Shown here in pieces: positions 34,610 through 47,037 of a stretch of DNA of 64,000 nucleotides; the stretch's first letter is position 1, and every line of letters starts with the position of its first letter. The notes under the pieces are model-generated. The model made no database searches. It saw only the letters and a program-made list of their open reading frames with translations, and had not been told where the DNA came from. This stretch comes from Zygnema cylindricum. Taxonomy: Eukaryota; Streptophyta; Zygnematophyceae; Zygnematales; Zygnemataceae. The position numbers and the translations under genes are program-made. The stretch lies in contig JBBHKE010001012.1 of assembly GCA_037447655.1 (NCBI GenBank), forward strand, positions 150,851 through 214,850, read 5' to 3'.

Positions 34610-34813
34610 TACACCGTGAATCGTTATTAGCCTTATGTACTCTATATCGGCACCCCAAAATTTTGACATTGATACCTTAAATATAATAAATTACACTATT
34701 TAAGAAAGTGGACCATAATCTGCCGCGTCTCCTGGCACTAAATTAGAATGAATGACGCTAATTTTTTCTTTACACTAATAATTTCTATACGCTAATAAAG
34801 ATTCAAAGTGTAA
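34610..34813. mobile_element. TA-flanked inverted-repeat element (family A, copy 7)
   Basis: Its left end is TACACCGTGAATCGTTATTAG and its right end a diverged inverse ending GTGTAA. It is about 204 bp and closely similar along its length to the copy at 48552-48754, for example CGGCACCCCAAAATTTTGAC and CTGGCACTAAATTAGAATGA in both. Confidence 0.87.
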
Positions 34814-35056
34814 CACTTCAGGAACACCAGAAAGTTTGATTTTAAAAAAATTGTGAAATCGAAAAAGATTTTGACGTACAAAAGAGAATCTCGGCATCCA
34901 ATAAAAATCTTGTACGTTTTTTAAAAATGATTATACAGCCATCGATAAAGCTACACGTCATAGATTCTACTATTTTTGTGGCACGCATTTAAGCATACCT
35001 GTCAATATCACGTGACAGGATTTTGCTTATTTTGCAATTAGTGAATTTTCATGTGA

Positions 35057-35847
35057 GGGTGAACCTCCATCAGGCGAAAAGTGAGGTTTTATTACTGGAA
35101 AAAATGTATTTTCGTACAGGTCCAGCTCATATTCGTACATGGTCGTACTGTTTTTTTTTTTTTGTTAATAAAACATGTTTACTGGAGATTCGTTAAGATT
35201 CTCCAAACTTTTTGGCGAAAACTTCCACCGTCCGATTTTGAAGTTTCGACGCAAACGCCCCTTCTATCCGGTTTCTAGCGAGTCTCCTCAACTGTCCTGG
35301 GGAGGAGACTTGCCAGATACTGGACGTGTCTATTGGTACACTTGGAAACAAAAAGGTATCATCCACGGTGGACGAGCGATGACGACCTCACAATTGCCAA
35401 AGGCCACGTGCCTTCGTACAGGGCAGATTTGAAAGCGACGAATAAATCTTTGAAGCAGGATATCTCTCTGACGACTCTTTTCCTTCGTGGAAAGGACTTT
35501 GCGGACAAAACATAATGGTAAACGATAAAGTAAAAAATTTCATTTTGAAAATTATTTCGAAGCGGTTGGTACAAGGAAATGACAAGAACGTACAAATTGT
35601 ACATTCGCGTACCTCTGCTATATATTTAAATCTGCGTTCGTCCGTACATACACCGTTTAGATTTTGTGCTTTTCGAATATTTTAATATTCCCGGCCGGCT
35701 GAACAAGATCCTACGTGGTTCTAATCGCAATCGAGCACGTCAGCAATTGGTGCCTCGCTAGCACAACCTGATGGAGAAGTGATACAAATATTACTGCCAG
35801 TAAACGTGTCCGTACGATTACTCGAAATGCCTGATGGAGGTTCACCC
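35057..35847. mobile_element. Harbinger-like element (family D) with TGA duplication
   Basis: The left end GGGTGAACCTCCATCAGGCG and the right end CCTGATGGAGGTTCACCC are inverted repeats. TGA occurs at both borders (35054-35056 and 35848-35850), a 3-bp target of the Harbinger kind. The element is about 791 bp and encodes no transposase. Confidence 0.82.
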
Positions 35848-35929
35848 TGATTAGTGATTACTGTACTTTCCATTTTCTGCCACGTGTTACGTCCTTGTAG
35901 TCATTTCAAAAAATCTAACAAAGCCCCTT

Positions 35930-37392
35930 ATGGTGAAGTTCCACTAGACGAAAAGTTGGGTTCGTTACTGGACGCCGTACTTTTTCGTACATAACCGTAC
36001 AGGGCCGTACCAAATATTTTTTTTGTCGGTTGAAACATCGTTACTGGAAAGCTTTCGGGAAGCTCCAATGATGTAGGAGTAATTCTTGACCGTTGGATGT
36101 TTCACTTTTTGAGATCCGTGAAGCAATCGAGCACATCATCCAGTGGGCCCTAAGGGCAAGGTTCCATTAGGGGAAAAATGACGTTGTTTACTGAAAGCCG
36201 TACTGTTTCGTACAGTGCCGTACCAAAGAAAAAAAAATGTCAGAAAAACAAGGCTACTGAATGAGGGATTTGATTCTCCACGTTTATGGGCGTAAACGTG
36301 GACCGTCGAATGCATTATCGGATACGCCGTCGTCTGACACTTTCAGTTCGCAACAAGTGACCCGGAGTAGGTCAATTCTCAGCGCCTGAACGAATACCGT
36401 CGTGCCTCGTGGAAAAGTGAACAAATATCCACGACGACCGCGCGCGACCAGAAGGGTACACGTCGCATATGACATGTGCCTTCCGCCATGGAGGATGCGA
36501 GGCCACCGAAAGCCGCAAGAAAATCTTTGACGGAAGATATTGTTTCACGCTTCTATTGGTATCCACTAACCATTCTGACATTTTCGTACGCTTTTACATA
36601 TCTTACGTTTCGTCCACCCGTACATATTTAATTCAATACGTCGTACAAGTCACTTTTTACCTTTCGTTGTTACAAATATGTGGTCACAATTTGCTCTCAG
36701 AGATTCTTTGAAGATTACCAGAATCGTATTCATCTATTACGTGAACCAATAAAAATGTGCCACGCAAAACAAATGTCGGTTACTGACCCGACACAATGGA
36801 ACGATCGCCTCAGTAAACGAATTTTTGACGTTTACAGAGAGCGCCTAATGGAACAACGCTCTAACTCTCCTCGCGATGAGAGTTGGGGCCCACTAGATGA
36901 TTGCCATTCATAACCATTGGTACACATGAAAAGTAAAAATAACAAAATCTACTTTGTACAAGCGATCACAGGCGTGCACGTCGTACATGTCATGTGCCTC
37001 CTGCCACGTTGAATGCAGGTTAGGTGAAAATATCCTCGCACGCTCCGTCTGACATCCATCGACATTCAAAGTTTGTCGCGACCTTCAAATTTTGTCGCGT
37101 CTTTTTGCCATTTTGTTTCGAAATTTTGATTTCCATTTTCAAAATCAAAATCTAGCCGAAAACTTTATGTACGAATCATTAATTGCCTCAAGTGGTACAT
37201 AAATTTCATACATATATTCCGTTTGTAGATTTTTTTTTAGATTTTTAGGATCTGCTATCTAACCTACGTGGCGCCAATCATGATTGAGGGAGGTTTTTTA
37301 CTGGCCCGACACAATGGAGCGGACTTCCATTAAACACTGCAAGTAGATTTGTCCGTACATTTACTGGGACCGCCTAATGGAACTTCACCCTA
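35930..37392. mobile_element. Composite of diverged family D elements
   Basis: A left end (TGGTGAAGTTCCACTAGACG, near 35931) is followed by a second left-type end near 36152 (GGGCAAGGTTCCATTAGGGG). Right-type ends lie near 36845 (CGCCTAATGGAAC) and 37374-37391 (CGCCTAATGGAACTTCACCC). Nested insertion of one family member in another explains the order. The 77-codon frame at 36680-36913 overlaps element sequence and is not taken as a gene. Confidence 0.6.
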
Positions 37393-38996
37393 AAAAAAAA
37401 AACACTCTGCAACCGCCACGTATTCGCGTGAAAGTGATGGCGCAGGTGGTGCGATGGGGCCACTTTTCCATATTGTGAATTTTTTCGTCCAAATGTAATC
37501 TCGTGGAGTTACTTGAGAGGTCGTAAACTTTTTACTTCCTAAAATGAAAAATGCAGTGTGTTATAAAAATTGAAAGCATGTAAAAACGTATGACATGGCG
37601 ACAAACAAAAACATAAACATCCATTCTCTAATCACGAAATTAGCGAAATCTTGGGAATCTTGTGATGCATAACTGCGCCACAGGGCAACAACAAACTCTA
37701 TGTCATTTAGCGTTTTAAGTGGTCGCTTAAATGTTGTTCTCGAAATGGTAATCGCTTAAATAGATTTGCAGTGGATGCCCGAATTCTCTTTTGACCGTCA
37801 AAACATATTTGTTTGTACCAATTTGGTGCACGGTCGGTTTTTCACATTCTCCATCTGGAAGCGTTATTAATTTAATAATGAGATTGTTTTAAATAATTGA
37901 ATTACGATTTCATGGAGAGTGGGTTGATGGCAACCATTTGTGTTTATAGGAGGTGTGCACCCAATAGAAAAAATAACGGTATTCTGATGTCTAATTTTTG
38001 CAAGTAGGTTCACGACAGTTTTAACTGTGATAAAATTTTGATTCTTAAAATGATTTTTAAGGTTTTTATTTGAGGCCACACTGTGAATCGCTATTAGAAG
38101 AGATAAATTATTAGTGTGGGTTTTTTTTGTTAGTTTTTGAGCTATTTTATTGCTGTTTGTTTGGAATGATGTGGTTAAATTTCAACCGTTTAAATTTTTG
38201 GGGATGATTAAATAACTATTAGTGTTTTTAAGACTATTTTGTGATCGGAATGAAAAAAGATAAAGGCACCGGATTAGTGTCATTAACAGTAATGGCTATT
38301 TATGCTATCTAAAAAAAGCAGATTTTTAGGCTGTTTTTTTAAGAGATTGTCAGTTGTATTATTATCATGAATTGTTCTTGAATTATTATCTCTTTTTCAC
38401 AAAATTACAAAAATTAATTATATAATATATATTCGATGGCATAACCATGTAAATACAAAAGAGCTATGAAGCAAAGTTTTTTGTGAACTCAAAACAGGGA
38501 AAGAATACGAAATGTCAGATATTCATTTAATTATATTTACGGTAATAACAATTTTACTTATTTTTTCACTAGTTTTCCTCTTTATTTTTTTTCCCTCGAC
38601 TTCTGCTCTTAACATTATGCTGTATTAGATTTTATTTTATTGAGAGAATCCTTCATCCAAATTTCCTAAGGACTGAATTTTTTGTAATTACAGACAAATT
38701 ATGAAGTAAATACTAATAAAAACTTCATCATGAATATTAGCGATGGAAATGTCACTAAATACAATGGAAAGTCAAAGATAAAAAAAAAAAAAAAAAGAGA
38801 ATTAGGACCGAAAAATGCCACAAAATTGTAACCAATAAGTCAGTCTATCCATGGCATGTCAATTGTTATCTAATATCCATCCTTCGAAAAAGTTTGACGA
38901 TGTTTTGCCGATTTCGCGTGCCCTACCGTACAGGCCTGCCGTACAGAATTACGGTACAGTATTACCGTACAGGACACCGAACAGGCCATCCTGGCG
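37393..38996. other. AT-rich intergenic sequence, no gene seen
   Basis: A possible family A end (CACACTGTGAATCGCTATTAG) lies near 38079, with no clear partner end. Otherwise this is AT-rich sequence with no recognisable coding or RNA feature. Confidence 0.45.
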
Positions 38997-39004
38997 GACG
39001 TAAC

Positions 39005-39799
39005 CATGGTTCAAAAGTAGGCGTTTTTATGGTAGGCCTTTGGTCGGCGCCTTTATCGTAAGTTGTGTTATGGGCTTTTCATGTGGTCTTCTTAGATCGC
39101 TACTTTGATCGGCGACCGTCCGATCGTCCGAATCTGACGGTGTAAATAGATTTTTTTGGTCCGAATGTTTTAAATTGGTCCATTTTCAGTCCGAATGTTT
39201 TAATTGGTCCGAATAGGTCCGAATACAATATGGGTCTTAAGCTCATATTCATAGTTGTTCAAATCGCGCGATTTTTTCCTTTTTTCCGATTAAAACGTAT
39301 AATTCGTGACTTTTGAATAAATCGGAAAAAAACGCGATGTACTTTCTGTCCGGTAAACTGAACGGAGAATTTACGGAAACTGTACGGTATGTACATTAAC
39401 TGTACGGTTTTGTACCCAAAAAGTACGAAATTTGACTAAAAGATACGTTGCACTTCGTAGTACTTTCTGTCCGGTAAACTGAACAGAAATTTAACGGGAA
39501 ACGTACGGAATTGTACCAGAATTGTACGGACTATGACGAAAAAAGACGAGAACTGTACGGAAAATGTTCAAACTGCGGGATATGTAAAATTTATTTTTGT
39601 TTACATGTACGGAATTGTACGGATATAAATTCATTAACGATTTTAACGATTTTTTCAAAAGGTTCAATGCGTTTGTTACGTATAATTCGTCGCGATTAAA
39701 TCGTTCGCACGAAACGCCGTGAACAACTATGGCATATTGTATGTTTTGCGTACAATAGGCATATTGTATGGGCCTACTCTCACCTACTTTTGAACTATG
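39005..39799. mobile_element. hAT-type MITE (family C, copy 3) with 8-bp target duplication
   Basis: The ends CATGGTTCAAAAGTAGG and CCTACTTTTGAACTATG are flanked by a perfect GACGTAAC direct repeat (38997-39004 and 39800-39807). It is longer than the other copies because another element sits inside it at 39250-39731. The remainder is colinear with the copy at 8036-8492. Confidence 0.93.
39250..39731. mobile_element. Inverted-repeat element nested in family C copy 3
   Basis: The termini CATAGTTGTTCA and TGAACAACTATG are a perfect 12-bp inverted repeat. The flanks share CATATT (6 of 8 positions), consistent with a decayed 8-bp duplication. The interior is packed with GTACGG-type words. The host element without this insert is preserved at 8036-8492. 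Confidence 0.82.
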
Positions 39800-39807
39800 G
39801 ACGTAAC

Positions 39808-41328
39808 ATATTTCATTTTGTCGTATTAGACGCGTTCAGTCTCGTTTGTACACTCGCATAAAGCTCATTTTCATGAAGAACACACCAAATAATGTTTATT
39901 TTTTTGAAAATTATGGATTAAAATCCCGACATTAGTAAGGCTTGAACTCGCACCAACAAAATGTGTCAATACGAAAGCGACAAAAGAGTTGGCGCATGGT
40001 TCATTTTCGCATAAATTTAGGCGACGCTGGTTCAAAAATCAAATCATCTTTAATCTTATTTAGTAGTTATCAGATCATAATCATTTAACAGTATGTAATG
40101 ATTCAGGTGCATATAAGGGATTTGTTCGTTTGTGGTACACGACTGTACGATCTGTAATTCGCAGTAACCTTACTGGTCAGCTGTTCGTTACATTTTTCAT
40201 TTACAAATTAAAAATTGATATAAATTATTTAACGGGTTTTTCAGTGGATGGGTATACTGTAGCATTCTGGCGTCTATGTTTAGACTTTAGAGCCTCAAGT
40301 TCTAAGCAGGGTTTAGCTGTTTTCCACGTGGTCCAATGATTAAAGATCATTATTTTATTCTTTGGCCACATAAGCAGATTTCTGGATTGGCTGCCTGCGA
40401 ACCGTACGTTCATGATTTTCTGTAGGCCGTAAAATTCACCGATCGGGCAACGTACTGTACTTCCTATGCTGCTTTGTACTTCTTTTATCTTTCGCGGTAA
40501 ATACACGTGGTGCACTTTTCGTTAAGCCACAAGTTGGAGCCGTACGATGTGGCATCGCATCAAGCAGGCGCGACAAACCGCCACGTGGTTTACCACGTCA
40601 GATGTGACTGCGATATATACTCCCGCGTGTCATCCATAAACGAAGTTTCACTCGGAATTTTGTCATCACACGTGTAGATCTCCAAATAATGGAAACATTC
40701 GTCCAGGATTTTTACACGTGCAAGTATGCCACGCGTAAAAAGAAAAGAACTCGTCGACGAAAACAAGATCTGCTTTAAAGCCACGTAGCATGTGGTTTTG
40801 GAAGTGTCGTACACTCCGGCGCGCGTTACGAAGGCGGGAAAAGTCATTTCTGTCAACTGAAATCTCTCTCGAGCTCCTTTAAAATCCAAAGATCTCCGTT
40901 TCGCATTCATTTTATGACCGTTTCCGCCCATTTTTCCGCTCATTTTCAATCATTGTCTCCCTTTTCTCCTCCAATTCATCATTTTCCCGAGGGAAACGAG
41001 AAAAAATTACATCTTGTAGCCACTCTTCCCCAAAAAAGACTCTCTCTACAGAACTTTGTGAAAAGCCCTTCCCATCTAGTTTACATTTCCTTAAATCAGA
41101 AAAAATTAATTTATAATTCTGCAATCAAATACATTCAGTTTATAGTTCCGTGGTCAAAAAAAGGTCAGCCTTGGAGTTTATAGTGCGGGAAGTAATCGAA
41201 AACATTCCGTTTGCGCAGAAATACTCAATTACCATTACCACTTCCTAATCCAAAACATTCAGTTTACAGTTCAGTATTCGAAAACATTCCGTTTTTAGTT
41301 CCGTATTAGAAAAAATTCGAAAGAAGCC
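39808..41328 (+). promoter_or_regulatory. Upstream region of the 41329 gene, with several CACGTG cores
   Basis: ACACGTGG at about 40503, CCACGTGG at about 40581 and ACACGTG cores nearby (40670, 40716) are G-box-like, a frequent plant promoter element. An ACATTCCGTTT/ACATTCAGTTTA repeat lies at about 41125-41310, just before the ATG. A 119-codon minus-strand frame (40590-40949) has no recognisable domain and is left unannotated. 39808-40500 shows nothing clear. Confidence 0.35.
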
Positions 41329-44300
41329 ATGGGTCAGGGAGACGGCCTTCTCATTTCCCCCTATTCCCAGCCCTCCCCCGAATGGAGTCGCGTCCTCTCC
41401 TCCGGTCTCTCCGCCATGGCCGTCTCCTCCTTCGTCTCCAACTCCTCCAAAGAAACCATTCCTACAAAATTAGAGGAGCCGAAATCTGGATTCGAACCAA
41501 ACACCCATTTCCTAAACCCCGACCCAATTTCCGTAAAACCTGCGACAGTTTCCGTAAAACCTGAGACAGTTTCCGTAAAATGTGAGGCCAAGGGTACGAA
41601 TGGAGGGGATTTTCCTTCAAGTGGAGGAGTACCGATTCTAAGTAGACAGGAGAGTGTGGGATGTCTCCCTCTGGAGAGATTGTCGTCGGACGAGGTCCCT
41701 CGACTGAGCATAGTGGGGGGAGCCATGGCGGCCCTTCTCAAAATGTTGGTCCGACAACAGGTGACAAATTGGGGTTTTTTCTCGGGGTTTTGGGAATTTT
41801 TGGGGTTTTTGAGGGGTTTTGGGATTCTGGGTATTTTTTGGGGAGTTTTTCTGAACGTGGGTATTTTTTTTAGATTTGTCTTTTCGTCGGAAATGTTTGG
41901 GGTTTTGGGGAATTCGGGTATTTTTTTGGTGTCTATTTGACTAGAAGATCTTTGGCGGGAAATTTTTTTGTGGGAAAATCAGATTTTTTTTTTTTTTAAT
42001 ATAAGTGAGGCTTATGATACTGGTGAACCACAGGTGGGAAATTGGAAAGTTTTGGTGTTTTGTGGGGTTTTTGAGGAATGCAAATGTTCTTTTTTTGTGG
42101 TTCTCAAAATCCTCATCACAAACGAATGAAAACAAATATTTAAAAGTCAACTTTTCTTTATCGTCAGAAACAATTTGAAACCAGTATTCATCATCAGACA
42201 CTCTTAAATTCGAAACATATATTAGATTTTGAAACAAACAAATGATACGTGGCAGACTGTGGTTGGCTGGCAGATGGAGGTTAAATATTATTTTAATAAG
42301 TAAATAACAATTATAACTAAAAACATAAATATAACAGATAAGTAATAACAACAACGTAATGATTATATGTTCTCCGGTTGTACGGCAGATGGAGTTCCCA
42401 AAACTCCCAAACCCCCAAAATTTCCAAAAATCAAGATTTTCACGTTCCAAAATACCCATTTTGTCTTTAAATTCCTTTCCAAAAGACACGTGGCAGGCTG
42501 TGATTGGCTGGCCGATGGAGGACAAATAACGGTAATAAACGAACAATAAATAACTAAAACTACGACTAACATTAAAACTACAACTAAAAACTATGACTAA
42601 AAACAATGACTAAAACTGTAATAATAACTGTAAGTATATTTAAAACTAAACCTAAAACGTCCTTACCCTCTCTTCCCTACCTCTTTTCCTATCTTACCCT
42701 CTCTTACCTCCACCTTTCCCTGCTTTTCCCTCTCTCTCCTTCCTCTTTCTCCCACTTTTCCCTCTCTCACCTCACTCTCCACTTTTCCGTCTCTCTCCTC
42801 CCTCTTTCCCGACCTTTCCCTCTCTCCCCTTTCCACTCTTATTTTCACTTCACTAGGGTTCCATCTTCTTCATCTTGATGACAGGGGAAGAGTCCGTGAG
42901 AGGAAGGAGGGGGGGGGGGGGGGGACAGGGGGGGGGGGGGGGGGGGGGAAGGGGGAAGGGACAGAAACCTTGCAGTGGGAAGCTTTGAGAAATTTTGCCT
43001 CCGGTTGAGAGGGTGGGAGAGAGAGGAAGAGGGAGGGGAAGGTGAGGCGGAAAGGGAGGGGGAGGGAGTGAGTGGGCGGGAAAGAGAGAGGATGAGAGGG
43101 AGGGAGAGAGGGAGAGGCACTAAGTTCTTGATTTAACCATCTTCCTGAACCTTTTTCACTCCCTCTCCCTCCCCTACCAGGGCCTCCGTACAACAGAAGC
43201 CGAAGCCCACACAACGGAGGGAGGCATCAGATTCAGTCTCGCCAGTGCGGGGTCTGGGTAATTGCCTCTCCCTCTACCCCCTTTCCCCCCTCTCCATCTT
43301 CATCCTCCTTCCTTCCGCTCTTCATCTGTCCTCTGCTCCTCTCTCCACTCCTCTCCCCTCTCCCCCTCCCCCTCCTTTGTGGTTGTGATGCCGCCTTCCA
43401 ATCGAGCAAAAATATGTTGAATCTTTCTTGTTTATTTATTTTTCTTCTTTTTGTTTTTGTTTTTACATTCTTTTGTCGTTCTTTTTTCTTCCTTTTCCAA
43501 AAACAATAAACTAGAGAATGTGTAGTGAAAATCTGACTTTTTTTCTGTTTTTTTTTTTTTTGGTTTTGTTTTGTTTTCGACAGAAGTAAATTTTTGAGTC
43601 GGCGAGTTCCCATGCTCCTCTCTGTGAGGGAGAGTGAGGAGGATGCGAATTGCAGGTGGACTCTCTCTCTCTCCCTTTCCCTTCCTCTTTCTCTCTCTCT
43701 CTCCCTCCCTCTCTCGCCCTCCCTCTCCCTCTCCCTCTCTCCTCCCTCTGTCTTTCTCGCTCTTCCTCCCTCCCTCTCTCGCCCTCCCTCTCCCTCTCCC
43801 TCTCTCCCTCCCTCTCTCTTTCCCGCTCTTCCTCCCTCTCTGCCTCTTCCCCTCTCCCTTTCTCTCCCTCTTCTCCTCTCTTCCTCCATCCCTCCCTCAT
43901 GGAAACCATGGTTTATGTTTCGTATACGTTGCCACGAAATAAAGTTGTTTAAAATTTTTTGGTTTTGTTTCAAAAAACAACATTTTTCAATTTTTTTTTC
44001 CATTGTTTGATTGTATTCGACGCGTTTTACCACAGTTAAAGTTGACAACACTAATTCAGTTGTTAAGTTTTCTATTACATGGTGTGTATTTTCTTATCAT
44101 TAAAGAGTGACCATTGTCACATAGGCAAAACCTGAATTGGTATTGTCGATACTAAGTTCTTTCTTTATACTCATAATTCTCCAACTTTAATACAATGTTA
44201 AGTGGTGTTTTTGGCCGATAACTATTAAATATGTCATTGTTAATCTGCATTTTATTAGTTGTACTCGATCTCTCGAAGTTTTCGACTTGAATCAAATTTG

Positions 44301-45823
44301 TGAATTTCTCCTCTTTTAAAAAGTTTTATTATCCACTATTTCATGGGAGATTTTCCCAAAAAAAAAAATGTTCACATGTCACACCTCCCATCGTTATTAG
44401 TGTTGTGAATTATTACTAAACAATGTTTTAGTGAATTGCTACTTTGTTAGAATTAACACACTATTAGAATTAGTTAACTAATCTAAATAATGTCATAGTG
44501 AATTATCAGCGTTTGACACTTTGTTAAATTGACAACACCAAACTATAATTTGCAACGTCACTTTGTTACATTGACAACTCCAAATTATATTTTGCAAAGT
44601 GGCTTGTTTTGGGCCACTTAACTACATTGTGTTACCAACATTAGTTTATGATTTTGGGTAACGAAGACATTCACTCGAATTAGAGTGATTTAACAAATTT
44701 GAGTGGACTATTCAAAACCTTTTAAAAAAATATGGGTTTTCTTTGTACCTTGTGATAAATTGACAAGAAAAAACTGATTTAACTGGATTGATCTTAATAT
44801 TTTGTTTTTCTGTGAAATGTTTTTTGCATTTACATCTCCCTCGCAAATCTGTTGAAGGGTTTTTTAACAAAATATGCAATTGTTTTACTTATTACTATTA
44901 CTATTATTAAAGGAATAATAGAGTAATAGAGCGTAAAGATTTAAGAGTTGTAAAAATGCCATTATATTTCCAACATATTAAAAGGAAGATAGGGTTGTGG
45001 ATAATTTTTCTTTCTAAATATAACTTTTAAGTTTGACCGAATCGAAAACTAATATATATTTCTAGAAGAGAAAAGTATGTAGTTCGACTTTTTTGTCTTT
45101 TACCCTCATATCAATTGCTTAACTAACATATTTTCCATACAGTTTGTGTGACATTTTTGTTTTTTTCCTTATCTCCATAAAACCAATCAACTCCGAAAAG
45201 GCAAACTTTCCATACATTTTATGTGATCTTTTCTTCTATTTTTCTAGTCTTCGTAAAAACCAATTCTCTCGAAAAAGACTAACCTGTTTTCCATACGTTT
45301 TTTGTAATACTTTTTATTTTCTAATTTCTCCAGTCTCCACAAAAACAATCTCGTCCGAAAAACCCTCCAAGAATGTTGGAATTATATGCATGGAGTGTCG
45401 GTACAACAATACCTTGTGGATGATGGGCCGGACGCTTCCCCGACTTTTCCTCTCCCTCTACCCCAATTAAATATGAGGCTCGAAAAGGGTCTCGCACTCT
45501 TCGAGGAAACTCGACCGAAAAATAATGTTGAAACGAGTCCCACGGACGAATCAATTTCACAATTGAAAAAATTTGCGTTACATTTTCAAATCGAAAAGGT
45601 CGGCCAATCGGAGGAGCTCGTGGTTTCAACAGTCGATTGGCCCATATGGGCGGAGAGAGAGGGAGAGAAAGAGGGAGAGAGGAGTGAAGAGAGAATCGAA
45701 TTGAGATGTGATCGTCCTCGATGGAGAAAAGTGATTCAAATGTCGCAGGATATCCGGTTTCAGAGCTTCTCGGTCCATAAAGGGTGGTTTAGTTATTCGT
45801 ACAAATTTGAATTAGATGTATAG
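41329..45823 (+). CDS. Protein of unknown function, three exons (41329-41760, 43181-43257, 45334-45823)
   Basis: I do not recognise the family. Exon 1 opens with ATG (MGQGDGLLISPYSQPSPEW) and ends CAACAG before GTGACA. Exon 2 follows CCCTACCAG and ends before GTAATT. Exon 3 follows TTTCTCCAG and ends at TAG. Phases 0 and 2 match and the total of 999 nt gives 332 residues. The N-terminal half is Ser/Thr/Pro-rich with repeated SVKPETVSVK-like units (about 66-85) and looks disordered. The C-terminal 165 residues look folded (TLQECWNYMHGVSVQQYLVDDG; HFQIEKVGQSEELVVSTVDWPIW; RWRKVIQMSQDIRFQSFSVHKGWFSY). A GA-encoded Glu/Arg/Gly insert separates two of these blocks. There is no signal peptide or membrane segment. 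AATAAA at about 46026 could be the polyadenylation signal. The introns contain GGGGTTTT runs and long CT/GA tracts. Confidence 0.72.
42655..43135. repeat. CT-rich then G-rich low-complexity tract in intron 1 of the 41329 gene
   Basis: Pyrimidine-rich CTCTCCCT sequence (42655-42850) gives way to a very G-rich segment with poly-G runs (42908-42960) and GA repeats (43010-43120), ending shortly before the exon 2 acceptor. Confidence 0.9.
43655..43895. repeat. CT-rich tract in intron 2 of the 41329 gene
   Basis: CTCTCCCTCCCTCTCTCGCC-type pyrimidine repeats. Overlapping frames on both strands are Ser/Leu/Pro or Arg/Glu/Gly artefacts. Confidence 0.93.
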
Positions 45824-47037
45824 AATTTTATTTTAAGTCAAAAATAGGGTGGGAGTATTGAAATATTATTGGAGGTGTTCAAAAGAGCACCATGTCATTT
45901 AAGGAGTATCATTTACAGGAGAGAAGGGAGAGAAAGGAGAGAAGGCAGTTTTTCTTGTACAGTTCTCACCAGAATTAGTCTTTTTTTAGTCTTTTTTTTA
46001 TGACAAAATGTCATCTTTTCTTTTCAATAAACATATGGAGAATGTTCTAGAGGTAAACTTATCTTTAGAGCATTTTGTCCTCTACCTTTATATGTAAATA
46101 ATACGTTATTATTCCATCTCCATTAACACTTTTTTTTTTTATGTTTCGGGCTCTTTTTTTTTTTCCCTGACTGCATTTTGTAGTAATGCTCGTTACTATG
46201 CCTGGAGAAAAGACCCGCTGTAAAAACATTCATATAAAAAAAGTGAAAATTGTTTGTATAATTTCTAAGACGTGCTTTTTCAGTTATATTGTGCGTTGAT
46301 AAATCAGTACTTCATTTATGAATGGAAAGCCAGAAATACTCATAAAATTCATCTAAGTATTATAATTTACAACAATAATGGTTCATTTTATCTCTCCATA
46401 TTATATGAATTCATGCATATAATGTCTATTATTGCTCCTTTCATGTTTGACAATATTATTTACAAACTTCGATTAAACTATCTTTTTTAATATCAAGACA
46501 CTTGACATCATGACCAATGCTTTTTTCACGCCAGTGTATTAAAAAAGAAAGCATTAAACACTAAATCACTATACTGCTAATCGCTATTAGTGTTAAAGTT
46601 TTTTCGCCACTTAAAACATCTTTTCTCCGTGCACACTTGTCGGGTTGTCAATCTATGGAGAAAAAATGTTTTAAGGGGCGAAAGAAAACGTTAACACTAA
46701 TAACAATTACTGGTGTGTGGATTTACTAATAATTTCTCGTCCATCAATCGAATTTCAAGGAAATCGAAGGCCATAAATGAGTTTGCAAGTTCATCCAAGG
46801 TCCGGAAACCCGGAGAGTGCAAAAGAACATTTTCCATATAAATAATCAAAGTGACTACAACTTTTTGACTATTTTGACTACTTTCTCTCCACATTGATTA
46901 TTTTGTCGAACACTCTAAAGAGCAATCCAAGAGACAAAAGCCTCCTTTACCTCTCTCTCTCCTCTCGCTCTCTCCACTCTCTCCCTCTCCCCCTCCCTCT
47001 CTCTTTCTGCCACTATCATCATGTTCTCATACATCCT
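45824..47037. other. Convergent intergenic region between the 41329 and HISN7-like genes
   Basis: The genes point toward each other. The stretch holds a probable polyadenylation signal near 46026, AT-rich sequence, and a small element at about 46567-46718. That element's arms (CGCTATTAGTGTT and its inverse) and GCCACTTAAAACATC core resemble other short elements here. A CT tract at about 46935-47010 lies just beyond the HISN7-like stop. Confidence 0.5.
46567..46718. mobile_element. Short inverted-repeat element
   Basis: TATACTGCTAATCGCTATTAG at the left is matched by an imperfect inverse at the right (CTAATAACAATTACTGGTGTG). Inner arms contain TTTTCGCCACTTAAAACATC and its inverse with a GTGCACACTTGTCGG centre. 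It is about 150 bp and could fold into one hairpin. Confidence 0.6.

Noticed and set aside
36680-36913. 77-codon plus-strand frame with protein-like composition
   Set aside because: It overlaps sequence shared with family D elements (the CGCCTAATGGAAC end and GACCCGACACAATGGA block recur at about 37300-37390), so it is transposon-derived non-coding DNA.
40590-40949. 119-codon minus-strand frame upstream of the 41329 gene
   Set aside because: Plausible length, but no motif, no partner exon and overlap with a probable promoter carrying G-box cores. Possible but unsupported.
41941-42606. 221-codon minus-strand frame
   Set aside because: It lies wholly within intron 1 of the 41329 gene, is Phe/Ile/Leu-rich and antisense to intronic sequence, and has no recognisable domain.
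43233-44051. 272-codon minus-strand frame
   Set aside because: Mostly antisense translation of intronic CT repeats (Arg/Glu/Gly), with no independent gene evidence.
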